A stretch of DNA of 34,946 nt, from positions 1 to 34,946 of the IMG/VR virus record IMGVR_UViG_3300030106_006936; one strand, 5' to 3'. The DNA comes from a virus. The translations under genes were made by a program, and so were the position numbers. Shown here piece by piece: positions 18,542 to 28,031 of the stretch. Below the pieces are notes generated by a model. The model made no database searches and was not told where the DNA came from. It was given only the letters and a program-made list of their open reading frames with translations. Every line of letters begins with the position of its first letter. The stretch's first letter is position 1.

Positions 18542-18907
18542 TCACTCCGTCTCGTCTTCCTCAGAAGACTCTTCTTTTTCAAGATGTTGCTTCACAAGGT
18601 AAAGGAGTTTGATTTTCGTATTGTATCCCTTTGGGATGTCCACATTGTTATCATTGAGCCAATTCTTGATGTCATTACGGTTCCATTCTGAATCAGGGGT
18701 ACCGTTGTTTCCTTCATCTACTGTTTCTACGACTGGGTCAGAAGTGAAATGACCCTCAATTCTCCAATGTGGACCCGTGAAATGGACCGAATGCTCTTCT
18801 ATCCACTCAGGAGAGAACTCTTGTGGCCTGTTCCTGATGAAATCATCATGGCGAGCCACTGAGTTCCTCTGCCGAGCGTTAGGCCCTACATAGGTTATCG
18901 TTGGCAT
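18542..18907 (-). CDS. Small protein with HeH/SAP-like C-terminal helix pair
   Basis: A 121-residue protein. The C-terminal half, DIKNWLNDNNVDIPKGYNTK then IKLLYLVKQHLEK, looks like a helix-extension-helix (HeH/LEM/SAP-type) fold. It ends in an acidic tail, ESSEEDETE. Proteins of this kind occur just after the major capsid gene in many phages, where the HeH motif is often annotated as a Rho-N-like or SAP-like domain. A GAGGTGG site lies close before the ATG. Role unknown; DNA or protein contact at the head vertex is possible. Confidence 0.55.
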   Translation of the reverse strand: MPTITYVGPNARQRNSVARHDDFIRNRPQEFSPEWIEEHSVHFTGPHWRIEGHFTSDPVVETVDEGNNGTPDSEWNRNDIKNWLNDNNVDIPKGYNTKIKLLYLVKQHLEKEESSEEDETE

Positions 18908-18916
18908 TCAGCCACC

Positions 18917-19327
18917 TCAAGTAATAATCAACCAGAGTTCCATTGCAGTGAGGTCATCCGTGGTGCCGTCAGCGGTTGCTTCCATGTCAAAGGTCAGAAC
19001 CAAATCGCTTGTGTGTACAATTGCTACGTTTGCAGTTGCGTCAGCACGTTGTGCTATGAATGATAGAATCTTTGTGCACTGTCCACTCAATGTCAGTGTT
19101 GCGCCCTCTGTTACATCTGCAGCCAGAGTGATACTCACTAAGCGTGGCTGCCTTTTGTTTGTTCCATCAGTTTGGCGAGCGGCGAAGGAGGTCAATGCTC
19201 CCGGATAAGCCGTCAACCAATCCGTGTCGTCTTGGTCTACTCCTGCCCACAAGGGCAAGTCGATGTTCATAGTCGGTGTACCTGCACTTGCAGTGTAGGT
19301 TATTCCTCTGTGCGTTATTGCTGCCAT
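18917..19327 (-). CDS. Probable capsid decoration/stabilisation protein
   Basis: A 136-residue, probably all-beta protein starting MAAITHRGITYTASAGTP and ending LTAMELWLIIT. It is the first gene downstream of the major capsid gene, a frequent location for head decoration proteins. A GGAG site precedes ATG 19327. The sequence has regular strand patterns (PRLVSITLAADVTEGATLTL) and no catalytic motif. No family was recognised. Confidence 0.5.
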   Translation of the reverse strand: MAAITHRGITYTASAGTPTMNIDLPLWAGVDQDDTDWLTAYPGALTSFAARQTDGTNKRQPRLVSITLAADVTEGATLTLSGQCTKILSFIAQRADATANVAIVHTSDLVLTFDMEATADGTTDDLTAMELWLIIT

Positions 19328-19359
19328 ATTTCTTCATCTCCTTTTTTCTTTTTAGTTCC

Positions 19360-20505
19360 TCAACTCAAATCCCGTATCGAGCCCTGAGCACCAAAGAAGG
19401 TGGTCCAGAGTTCGCCCATTGTTCGGTACAGTCCTTCCTGACCGAGGCGGTTGACACCGAATGGGTCACCAGTCTCGATACCAGACTCATAATACTGGGT
19501 GGGGATTGCTGTGCTGAAGTACATGTAATCAGTGTCGAAGTAGTAGATTCGACTGATACCAGATGATGCTTGTGTAACGTCCTTGGATGGAATGATTGGG
19601 ACACCGTTGTAGGTGGCCACTACGAATCCAGCCTCGATACCGGGAACGCCCTTTACACCGTTGAAGGTTGGGACGATTCGGCGCTCTTCCATGAACCTCT
19701 GTTGGCTCTGTAGAAGTTGCTGAACTCTCATCAGAGTGTCATACCCAGTTAGGATGACCTTTGGGTTTCCACCACGCTTCCAGATTTGCTGGAAGAGGTT
19801 GTCCAGTAGGGTGAGGCTCAGAGACCTGTTAGTTCCCTTGGTGGTTGAGACATCAACTTCTGCGCTGTGGAAGTCGGAACCACCATCACGAGTGATTGAG
19901 TACATGTCGTGGTCCGTGGTTGCGCTGACGTGGGTTGTCCCAGTTGTCATGTTGTCTGGGTCAGACGTGACACGGTCAAGAGACTCGAAGTCGTTTGCAG
20001 CAGGGGTGTCAAGGTCCTGCGTAAGCATTCGGTTGACGTGGTCTGCGTGGTGCTTGCCCATTTCTTCCTTCAGGACAGCACGAATGTCTCCAAGGCCGTC
20101 ATCTTTCTGGCCGAGGAAGATAGCAACTTCTGACATGTCGAAGGTGTGAGCCACTGTCTTTGGCTTGGCTGCAACATGTAGGAAGGTTGGCTTGGTCGTG
20201 TCTGGAAGGGTTGAGTTCTCAGCAACTCCGCCACCAACTGTGAAAGATGGCTTGTCAGTGATGATTCTCCAACCACTTCGGTCCCATGGCTTCTTCGGCA
20301 GGATGCTGAAGGCGTTGAATTCTTGGTTCAGTTGACTCCATACCTTGCGACCATAGATTGCTTGGTAGGTACCAGCGCTCGTACTGAGCATTGGGGCGTC
20401 GGCTTTCAGCAACTCGCTACCGGAGTATGTGTACCCCATTGAGTTGCCTGCGCCGTAGTAGTATCTTTCCATATCTGTAACTGTGCGGATGTAATCTCTT
20501 GCCAT
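19360..20505 (-). CDS. HK97-type major capsid protein
   Basis: A 381-residue protein immediately downstream of the protease-scaffold gene. Strong capsid features include an early helical region, a long helix near residues 135-160 (IRAVLKEEMGKHHADHVNRM), a central FxxIWKRGGNPKVILTGYDT segment, and a C-terminal region with YNGVPIIPSKDV and a YYFDTDYMYFS pattern typical of HK97-fold P and A domains. It begins at ATG 20505 with AAGGAGG eight bases upstream. The sequence is more GC-rich than the outlying genes, as is common for highly expressed capsid genes. No fused scaffold is present, consistent with a separate scaffold in the protease gene. Confidence 0.85.
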   Translation of the reverse strand: MARDYIRTVTDMERYYYGAGNSMGYTYSGSELLKADAPMLSTSAGTYQAIYGRKVWSQLNQEFNAFSILPKKPWDRSGWRIITDKPSFTVGGGVAENSTLPDTTKPTFLHVAAKPKTVAHTFDMSEVAIFLGQKDDGLGDIRAVLKEEMGKHHADHVNRMLTQDLDTPAANDFESLDRVTSDPDNMTTGTTHVSATTDHDMYSITRDGGSDFHSAEVDVSTTKGTNRSLSLTLLDNLFQQIWKRGGNPKVILTGYDTLMRVQQLLQSQQRFMEERRIVPTFNGVKGVPGIEAGFVVATYNGVPIIPSKDVTQASSGISRIYYFDTDYMYFSTAIPTQYYESGIETGDPFGVNRLGQEGLYRTMGELWTTFFGAQGSIRDLS

Positions 20506-20513
20506 TCTTCATT

Positions 20514-20520
20514 CCTCCTT
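20514..20520 (-). promoter_or_regulatory. Strong ribosome-binding site AAGGAGG of the major capsid gene
   Basis: AAGGAGG lies eight bases before the capsid ATG on the minus strand and overlaps the TAA of the protease gene. It is among the best Shine-Dalgarno matches in the window, as expected for the most abundant virion protein. Confidence 0.75.
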
Positions 20521-21884
20521 TAGTTTCCCCTCACTGCTTTTCCAGCAAGCCTGTGGACATCGTCCCACGACATGTTGGCGAGTTCCGTTGTTTCGGGAAC
20601 TTCTACACTGGGAATTTCTGCTTTGTTGATGGACACTCCACCAGAGGCGGTCAATCGGTCAATGCGTTCTGCAAGCCCGGTGACTGCCTTCTCGATGTGA
20701 GCGATTGGTGCTCGTGCATCGAAGGCGTCTGCTTCTGCCTTTTGTACTTCAGCAGAGATTTCGCCATCGAATCGATGTTGGAATTGCTCACCGAGGTAAG
20801 CCTTGTATTGCTGCTCAAGAGCAGCGGCCTTGAAGACTTCGTAAGCGGATTCGAGGTCGCTGGAAGAGACACTCGCTGGGTTGACGAATCCCTTTAGAGT
20901 TGAGTCCTTTCCTTTTCCGCCTGCACCGAATTCGGCTTTGCGGGATGAGGGCTTTCCTTCGCTCTGCTGACGACCCTTTGCTTGGCCGCCGAAGCGCTCT
21001 GCTCCGTCACCGATTTCTTTTGGTGAGGAACCGAGGTTAGCCTTGTTGACATCGAAGTGGTCTCGGGCAGCGCCTACATCCACACCGGATGACTTGGCTA
21101 CTCCCTCAAGATAGTTGAGGTATTCCTCAGAGACGACATCGGAGAGTTCGCTCTTCTCAAAATCTGAGTAAGCCATTTTCTCCTCATCCTCTTCTTCATC
21201 ATTTTCATCCTCATCTCCCTCTTCCTTTACTGGGGGCTTCTTCTTGTCTGCCATAAAGTCAGGCATCTCGCCCTTTTCCATGGCTTCAAGCCGTCCATCA
21301 AGTCGAGCAAGTACGTTCGACAGTTCGTTCATTGCATTAGGTTCGTCAGTCATTTTTTCTACGTCCTCTTTTAGAATTCGAAAAGTTGCCTCTGGGTTGA
21401 TGCCTTTCTCACATATTGTGACTTCGTGGAGTTCGAGATTAGAAATCTCGTTGTATGTTCCACGCTCAGGGTCAGACTTCTGCATTCGCTTGAATGCCTG
21501 ACCACCGATGCTAAAGCCCCGTAGGTTACCTTTCCGAATCTCATTGGCGACTTCTCTCGCCTTTTCTATATCATCTCGTAGTCGTACAACTACGAAAAGT
21601 CCTGAATCATCGACTTCTGACTTCCAAACATTGCCAGTCGAGTCGACATATGAAGGGATAACTTCCCCAACCTGAATATTACTATGTGAGAGTTGTACAT
21701 TTCTAAAGGGGGACTCCATGAAGGAGTTGAATGCCCCATTCAATGCGTTCTTCGTGATGAGGTCTCCCTGCTTGTCTACCAGTTCAACACTGGCATAACC
21801 TGCTAAAACGAGGTCTTGGCTGCCTTTTAGGACCTGCAAATCTCCGGTGGGGAGGATTCGCTGGGGTGCTAAAGCGATTGCCAT
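20520..21884 (-). CDS. Prohead protease fused to scaffold-like region
   Basis: A 454-residue protein. Residues 1-150 resemble HK97-type (S78-like) prohead proteases: GYASVELVDKQGDLIT near 29-44, a likely catalytic His67 in QLSHSNIQ, and Ser125 in RGFSIGG. The remainder is scaffold-like: an acidic run near residues 215-235 (EEGDEDENDEEEDEEK), a Gly/Lys/Ser-rich linker, a helical stretch (LESAYEVFKAAALEQQYKAY) and a C-terminal motif MSWDDVHRLAGKAV. Such fusions supply both scaffold and maturation protease; the protease then digests the scaffold. The closing motif recurs in the small gene at 28673-29038. No strong Shine-Dalgarno is visible before ATG 21884, which lies 28 bases after the upstream stop. 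Confidence 0.8.
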   Translation of the reverse strand: MAIALAPQRILPTGDLQVLKGSQDLVLAGYASVELVDKQGDLITKNALNGAFNSFMESPFRNVQLSHSNIQVGEVIPSYVDSTGNVWKSEVDDSGLFVVVRLRDDIEKAREVANEIRKGNLRGFSIGGQAFKRMQKSDPERGTYNEISNLELHEVTICEKGINPEATFRILKEDVEKMTDEPNAMNELSNVLARLDGRLEAMEKGEMPDFMADKKKPPVKEEGDEDENDEEEDEEKMAYSDFEKSELSDVVSEEYLNYLEGVAKSSGVDVGAARDHFDVNKANLGSSPKEIGDGAERFGGQAKGRQQSEGKPSSRKAEFGAGGKGKDSTLKGFVNPASVSSSDLESAYEVFKAAALEQQYKAYLGEQFQHRFDGEISAEVQKAEADAFDARAPIAHIEKAVTGLAERIDRLTASGGVSINKAEIPSVEVPETTELANMSWDDVHRLAGKAVRGN

Positions 21885-21912
21885 CGGACTTCATGACTTA
21901 TTGCAATGGTAC

Positions 21913-24900
21913 TTAAAGAGATATGTTTGCACTTTCTTCGTCATAATCGATAGAAACACCATCGTCTGACATGTAAAATCCATCTTTCTTCTTCTTTTCT
22001 TCACGTAATTTACCAGTTTCTCTGGGAAAATCGAAATCTGGTAAAGTGGCTTCGTGCTCAAGTTTTGTTGGCCCTCTGGGGCTGGAGATGGGCGTGGCAT
22101 AATCTATACCAAGACCTCTTGGACCCGGATAACCCCCGCTACCAACAACACCAGCAACATTTGTTTTCAACAATAAATCCATGATACGTGCAGCGGTCGT
22201 TGCTGCCTTTATCTGAAGGTGCTCAGGGAGGTTTGGCGCCTTTCTTTCAGGCTTCTCTATAATTTCCTCTCCGTCTGCTACTTTCCGTTTATGTTTAGGA
22301 ATCAAGGGCTTGCCATCTCCTGCTGAGGGATATACCTCTTCTTTTTCCTGTAATTCTTCATCACGATATGTTTCAGATAATGTAATGATATATTCTTCTT
22401 TGAGTAAATCTTCCTCCTCCGTTGTGATAGATATGATATGCCCATCGTCCAACCCATAGATTGCTTCTCCAATATCATTGAAAACAATATGCAAAGAGTC
22501 TTCTGATTTACGAACAGATGCTTTTGGTTTAGCCTTGATTCTTCTACTTAGATTCTGTAAAGTCTCTGTGCTCGTGATACCAGAACCAATACCATGAGAG
22601 ACGATTCGTCCTCCACGAACAATGAACTTAGGTCTCCCATCTGTCTTTTTCTCAATGACTCGTGTTACATTAACAGCAACAACATCTCCGGGTTCATACT
22701 CATCATTAGCCCTGAAGACAGAGCCGACATCCATGTAGGCTTGGCCCTCTCTCATAACAACCACATCTTCAACCCCGTCTGTTTGAACAAGCGGCCCCAC
22801 TCCCAATCTATATCCTGACCCCTTCTTATCAAGAACAATGAAATTGAGATAATGAGAGGGGTCAAGGAGTACCCACTTAGGGTGTCTACGATTACCCCTT
22901 GGATACACTGTTAATGAATCTCTGAGAAGAACTGGTGTGTCAGTTCGTATATTCTCTACAAGTTCTGTTAATTCGTCTTCGTTGCCTTCACGAAGATTAT
23001 CTGGTGACGGTGTCTCTATATTCTCAGTGCTGGTGAAAAGAGAACGTAGGAGTTTAAGTCGCTCATGTGAGCGCATATCCATTACATTGCTTCCCTGAAA
23101 TCCAACAAGGTCCACAACATGGTATCTCTCTCCATTATAGATAGTGTCAACCATGAAAGATTTCTCACAAATCTTTTTGAAATCTTCTTTGATTTCATCT
23201 TCTAAATGATAAGCGTCTCCATCTTCATCGTAAGCATTCACTTTGTCATCTTCTTTGCTTACCATCAGATGTATACCATCTGGCCATCTTTGTACAACCC
23301 ATTCACCACTGAATCCTTTGAGATGTCTCAAATCATCAAGTGTGAAAATCTGGTGCATAGGTAATACTGGGGGTACCCAAGAATCCTCTTTTCTCATATC
23401 AACAGGATATCCGCCAGTGTTTCTTATGTCATGGAATGTGGACTGTAAAGGTGAGACAGACATAACCTGCGCTCTCATGTTAGGGTCTTGAATATGGTCT
23501 TCGAACATTGATTGTGTGATGTTATTCGGTGTTTGAACAAATGCGTTCTGTTGTAAAGTTTGCATCCCCATAATGCTTCCAGTCATTGGGTCAATAACAC
23601 CGCCTATGTTTCTTGGATAGATTGCTCCATTTTCTCGCTTGAAACCAGCAGAGTTAGCAATGGAAGAAGCGACATTAGAGGAATTTGGGTGAACTGGCTC
23701 GATAGGGTGCATACCCCATTCATACCTTTTCTCGCCCTCTAAATCGAAATCAGGCTGACCTTGATATGTTTGTTCGCCCCCTCTTTCTATATTGGGGTTG
23801 CTCAATAACACCGTATGCATCGCTTGATGAGCACGCAGAAGTTTTTGGTGGACATGGGTGTTATATGTTGGGACTCCCAATTGTGCGGTCATAGCCTCAT
23901 GTCTACGTTTCTTCAACCCCTTATCTCTTGGTATCTCTGGTGGATGAAGGATTTTCATTCCTTCTGATTTCCATTCACGCTCTCTTTCTGGGGCGCCCCA
24001 AGCAGTCATCCTGCCCAACCTGCCGGGATTAGAATGGATTGATTGGAACATAGTATTAGCATGCTCCATTTGTTCAATCATACTTGGGTTGTGGCGACGA
24101 TGTTTTTTGCCTTGCCCATGTGTATTATGTGCATTCAGCATGAGATTACCAACAAGGTCCCCATCTGTTATTGGCAGGCCATATGTTTCAGCAAATTGTT
24201 CAGCGTCTAATTTGTCATAGTCACCTTCTCCAATCTTACCTGTACTGAAACCATGAAGTAAATTGGGCAAAGAGCCAGCGAACATAGCATTCCTGTGCTC
24301 TCCATGAGGTATTTTGTCTCGTATATTCTGGAATATCTCTTTCATCATATCTATTTCATGAGTCCCTTTACCCCTACCTGCAACTGCTTCTAAACCCGCC
24401 CAATTAATCCCTAATGCGTTTGCCATCTCTTCATCATTCATATCTGATGTGACTCTTCCCTTATCCTCTTGTGAACGATGATATGCCCACTCATCAACAA
24501 GTTTCTTCAAATCTCCATAGAAATCAACGTACTCTCCCTCATCCTTTGTTTCTAAGTGGTCTCGCCTTGTTGTAGCGAGCCTTTCGAATTCTGGGTCGAT
24601 GGTCTTGGCTTTACCATGAGTAGTATGTTGCTCACTACCATTAACGTGAAGGAAAGTATTTGCTAATTCCATGATATGGTGAAGATTTCCTCGTGTCACT
24701 TCAGGTTGGTTAGGCACAATGACAGGAATGCCCTGCTCCTCGTACTGTTGAATGATTCTTTTTGCTACATCATGTATCGCATCAGAATCTGTTTCTATAC
24801 GCTGATGTGCCTTATCGTGTATGTCTTGTGAAATTTTATGATGCCTCTGTTCTTCCACCTCTTCTTCAGGGTAATCTGGATTCAAGTATGCCTCAGCACT

Positions 24901-27900
24901 AACCATATCACGATGGCGGATTGCATCAAGATGTTCATCCATGGTCCGGTGGAATGGGCTTCGCAGACTTGAAGTATATTTCACCTCATTATCATTAGGT
25001 GTAGCATAGAAAGGTAGGTGATGTGGCCTATGATAACCAAGTTTAGTGGCTGTCATGAAATGATTAGAATTAGAAATAAGGGAGTGTTGAGAGTGCCCAT
25101 ATTCCGAGCCCGGAAAACTTCTTGCTTGTGATGCTAATGTTTTCTTACCCATATCTAATTCTGTTTCAGTTTCCTTATCAGTTTCTTCTAACCTATTGAA
25201 TTCTCTATCTGTATGAGCATTAGGATTAGAGCCCCACCAATGTAGTATACCATCCATGAGTCTTTCATTTTCTCCACTTCTTCTCTGTTCCTTTTTATCT
25301 TCATGGAGTTTAGGGCTCAAAGTTGCATAACGAGCGCTGAAATTGTTCTTTGTAAAAAATGGTTTATCCTTTTCCTGCCCTCTTTCGGGATGGTCTTTGC
25401 GCCTGACATCATAACGACTCAAATCCCAGAGGGGGTCTTTCAGTGTTACACCCCTTCGCACAGGCCCTCTTTCAAAGAAGAGTCCTCGTCGTCGCAATAT
25501 TCTATCTAAGTCGACATCTGCTATTTGTTTACCAGATGCTGCCATCGCTGCTTCTCTCTTTTCTCGCTCTCTTTTCGCTGCAGCGCTTTCTTCTTGGGCC
25601 GCAGGACCACCCTGTATTGCTCGCTCCTGTATTCTCTTGAGAGATTCCAATTCATCTGATGTTAGTAATTTAACACCTGCAGGATGAACAGTAGGAAAAT
25701 GGATATCGTTGTGTGACATCCTCCACAATAGTGGGTCATCTGGATGTCTTACAGGGTCAGTAGATAGCATGAAAGAGTGCGTACCATGCTCATCCTCTGC
25801 GTGTGCATAACGGTCATGCATCATTTCTTTTGCGTGTTTCAAATCAAGATTAGCGCCACCAGCCATCGCAAATGGGGTGTGCCAGAATGTAGCAGCAGTA
25901 GAAAGCACACCAGAATCATCAGATTCAGGCATGAAATTGAATGAAGATGATATTCCCTTTCTCGCACCTCTTTGTCCTGTCAAAGCGTGCACTCTGTTCC
26001 TTCGGGCACGAGAGGGCCCTGAGCGACTTATCGAACGTTTAGCAGCCTCTTCCATGATGGATTGAAAATTATCTGGAGAAATTATGCTCGTATTGGTTTT
26101 CGGGCCATAATCAGGGTGCTCATGGATATTTTCTGAAAACCCTAATTCCATACCAAGTGCGTCTTTCTTTTTCATATTGACATGCGCTAAACGAGCAAAT
26201 GTCTCTGTATCAAGTAAACCTCTCTGAGTTTCGCTGCCGGGCTGAGACAGAACATCTCGCCCTGTATGTTTACCATCAGCATCTTTTTCTTTAATCAATT
26301 GAGGGATGTCGACTTCATCTATCCCCCTCTTAGTCGCTATGTATTCCTTTCCTCCGACCATGTTAGAATAATATGCATTCAATAAAGGCCCAAGAACCCC
26401 TTCTTCTTTTGCTACTTGATAGAGAATAGATGGGTCGATGTCATTCATATTCCCTCGGCCTTCATATTCACCACCTTCATCTTCTGGTGTGAAAGAAGGA
26501 ACTGAGCCCGGAAGTTGAGATTGGCGCTCAATCCAATCCCACTCTCCTTCTTTACGGGCGAGTTTATTTCTCTGTATCAGCGCATTTGACATATGGGGGA
26601 CAGGGTGCTCTGGGTTATTCCCACCATACATAGCAAGATGAGCCATTATTTCTGCTCTCTGTTCTGGAGACCTCCATTCAAGACCATAGAAATAAGCATT
26701 GTATCCAAGGCCAGTTGGAATCTCAATGTCCTTTGTTATTGTGTGTTTCTTTCTCAAAGCCTCTTCTGCGTCTTCCAGATACGCTTCTCTTCCCTTTTCG
26801 GTTAACCTCGAGGCGTATTCATCATATGCTGTATTATATGCTTCTTCGTCAAGTGTTTCGACAGGGATTTTCATTGACCCGTCCTTATCCTGCCACTCTT
26901 TCTGCCTCTGGTCAAGATGGGCTTTACGTTGTTCTTTGCTGCTCATATCTTCTATGCTATCTCTATTATCACCTTGCCAGCGTTTGAAATCTTCTTCGTA
27001 TTCTTCATGCATTGAAGAGGGCTTACCAGTATTGATTTTAGCATCTAAAGGAATGAGATATTTGTATAATTTATCATCTTCTGAAGATTGAGCGAATAAG
27101 TCGGAATGGATATTCTGTCTATCGAATGCTTGATGGAAGGCAGCATGGCGTTGTGCTTGAGTTTGTCCTTTCTCGTCTGGTTCTACATGTCGACGAAGCA
27201 TAGTAGACCATACTGGTATTCCTTCTGCTTCGCCTTTACGTAAAGGATGGAGATTCTCATCAAAAATGTGGGATGAATGGGGCTTTTCACCATCTGGGTG
27301 TTCGATGGCAGACCCATTATGGTGAAACCAATCAGACGCTAACAAAGCACCCGCCAGCATTCTTTGTCCTTCATCCTCCATGTCAGGAAGGTGTTCTCCA
27401 AACACACTGTTAATTCGCCCGGCGTTTGATGAAGAGTCGAAAAACTCTCTATTATGATAAATTATTTTGCCGATATCTTTCATATCCTCAGTGAAGATAT
27501 TACCTTGTACAGATTCCCCCGTCTTTTGGTCTATTTTCTTCTCACTCATTCTTTTAGGAAGGACTCTTCTACGCTGCATAAGAGGCCGTAGTATAGGGTT
27601 TCCTTCATCATCCAGAACTTGGTTTCCGTCCTTATCTTTTACACCTACCATGCGCTTTGAGGGTTTGAATACAAATTTCCCACGTGGGCCTTTTCGCTTT
27701 GGCTCCTCGATAGTTTCCTGTTGAGCGCCCCTTCCTTCTCTTTTCTCCCTCTCCTCTTGCCTTCTATCCAAAACATCTTGAGCAACGAGGTCAAAGATTC
27801 TCTGACGCTCATTCATATCTTTACAGATTCTATCAGCATGCTCAAGAAGGGCTATCTCTTCATACGAATATGTCTTAACGACATTCTGTCTATCAAGATT

Positions 27901-28017
27901 CAATTTAGAGAGATACAGATTTGCTGCTGCATCTTCAAGGTCGATTCTATCAAGGGTGGATTTGTAGAAATCTATGAGGTGTCTATGATAGACATCAATT
28001 CCAGATTCTATACCCAT
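21913..28017 (-). CDS. Giant 2034-residue protein with C-terminal degenerate ligase-like domain
   Basis: A single uninterrupted frame starting at ATG 28017, with GAGGGGATG about eight bases upstream. It lies between the portal block and the protease gene, where head-morphogenesis or internal head proteins usually sit. The first 1500 residues are highly charged, His-rich and mostly probably helical, with no recognised domain. Residues about 1560-1806 look like an ATP-dependent DNA ligase core with lost catalytic lysines (see separate entry). The C-terminal 200 residues are charged, include one helical stretch (IKAATTAARIMDLLLKTN) and end VSIDYDEESANISL. It takes up about 17% of the window. Likely a large head-internal or vertex protein; an ejected protein is another possibility. 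Confidence 0.75.
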   Translation of the reverse strand: MGIESGIDVYHRHLIDFYKSTLDRIDLEDAAANLYLSKLNLDRQNVVKTYSYEEIALLEHADRICKDMNERQRIFDLVAQDVLDRRQEEREKREGRGAQQETIEEPKRKGPRGKFVFKPSKRMVGVKDKDGNQVLDDEGNPILRPLMQRRRVLPKRMSEKKIDQKTGESVQGNIFTEDMKDIGKIIYHNREFFDSSSNAGRINSVFGEHLPDMEDEGQRMLAGALLASDWFHHNGSAIEHPDGEKPHSSHIFDENLHPLRKGEAEGIPVWSTMLRRHVEPDEKGQTQAQRHAAFHQAFDRQNIHSDLFAQSSEDDKLYKYLIPLDAKINTGKPSSMHEEYEEDFKRWQGDNRDSIEDMSSKEQRKAHLDQRQKEWQDKDGSMKIPVETLDEEAYNTAYDEYASRLTEKGREAYLEDAEEALRKKHTITKDIEIPTGLGYNAYFYGLEWRSPEQRAEIMAHLAMYGGNNPEHPVPHMSNALIQRNKLARKEGEWDWIERQSQLPGSVPSFTPEDEGGEYEGRGNMNDIDPSILYQVAKEEGVLGPLLNAYYSNMVGGKEYIATKRGIDEVDIPQLIKEKDADGKHTGRDVLSQPGSETQRGLLDTETFARLAHVNMKKKDALGMELGFSENIHEHPDYGPKTNTSIISPDNFQSIMEEAAKRSISRSGPSRARRNRVHALTGQRGARKGISSSFNFMPESDDSGVLSTAATFWHTPFAMAGGANLDLKHAKEMMHDRYAHAEDEHGTHSFMLSTDPVRHPDDPLLWRMSHNDIHFPTVHPAGVKLLTSDELESLKRIQERAIQGGPAAQEESAAAKREREKREAAMAASGKQIADVDLDRILRRRGLFFERGPVRRGVTLKDPLWDLSRYDVRRKDHPERGQEKDKPFFTKNNFSARYATLSPKLHEDKKEQRRSGENERLMDGILHWWGSNPNAHTDREFNRLEETDKETETELDMGKKTLASQARSFPGSEYGHSQHSLISNSNHFMTATKLGYHRPHHLPFYATPNDNEVKYTSSLRSPFHRTMDEHLDAIRHRDMVSAEAYLNPDYPEEEVEEQRHHKISQDIHDKAHQRIETDSDAIHDVAKRIIQQYEEQGIPVIVPNQPEVTRGNLHHIMELANTFLHVNGSEQHTTHGKAKTIDPEFERLATTRRDHLETKDEGEYVDFYGDLKKLVDEWAYHRSQEDKGRVTSDMNDEEMANALGINWAGLEAVAGRGKGTHEIDMMKEIFQNIRDKIPHGEHRNAMFAGSLPNLLHGFSTGKIGEGDYDKLDAEQFAETYGLPITDGDLVGNLMLNAHNTHGQGKKHRRHNPSMIEQMEHANTMFQSIHSNPGRLGRMTAWGAPEREREWKSEGMKILHPPEIPRDKGLKKRRHEAMTAQLGVPTYNTHVHQKLLRAHQAMHTVLLSNPNIERGGEQTYQGQPDFDLEGEKRYEWGMHPIEPVHPNSSNVASSIANSAGFKRENGAIYPRNIGGVIDPMTGSIMGMQTLQQNAFVQTPNNITQSMFEDHIQDPNMRAQVMSVSPLQSTFHDIRNTGGYPVDMRKEDSWVPPVLPMHQIFTLDDLRHLKGFSGEWVVQRWPDGIHLMVSKEDDKVNAYDEDGDAYHLEDEIKEDFKKICEKSFMVDTIYNGERYHVVDLVGFQGSNVMDMRSHERLKLLRSLFTSTENIETPSPDNLREGNEDELTELVENIRTDTPVLLRDSLTVYPRGNRRHPKWVLLDPSHYLNFIVLDKKGSGYRLGVGPLVQTDGVEDVVVMREGQAYMDVGSVFRANDEYEPGDVVAVNVTRVIEKKTDGRPKFIVRGGRIVSHGIGSGITSTETLQNLSRRIKAKPKASVRKSEDSLHIVFNDIGEAIYGLDDGHIISITTEEEDLLKEEYIITLSETYRDEELQEKEEVYPSAGDGKPLIPKHKRKVADGEEIIEKPERKAPNLPEHLQIKAATTAARIMDLLLKTNVAGVVGSGGYPGPRGLGIDYATPISSPRGPTKLEHEATLPDFDFPRETGKLREEKKKKDGFYMSDDGVSIDYDEESANISL
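22600..23340 (-). other. Degenerate nucleotidyltransferase + OB-fold (DNA ligase-like) region
   Basis: In the encoded protein, VVQRWPDGIHLMV (W1578, D1580, G1581) fits ligase motif I (KxDGxR) with Trp in the place of the nucleotidyl-accepting Lys and His for the Arg. YNGERY (1627-1632) fits motif III (DGE). YHVVDLVGFQGSNVM then ERLKLLRSLF fits motif IIIa. TPVLLRDSLTVYPRGNRR fits motif IV without its Glu. PKWVLLD fits motif V without its lysines. Residues 1722-1806 have the strand pattern of the ligase OB fold. The match is by eye. Confidence 0.55.
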
Positions 28018-28031
28018 TCAACTTCATCCCC

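Noticed and set aside
22600-23340. Active ATP-dependent DNA ligase
   Set aside because: The nucleotidyl-accepting Lys of motif I and the Lys/Glu residues of motifs IV and V are replaced, so an active enzyme is unlikely.
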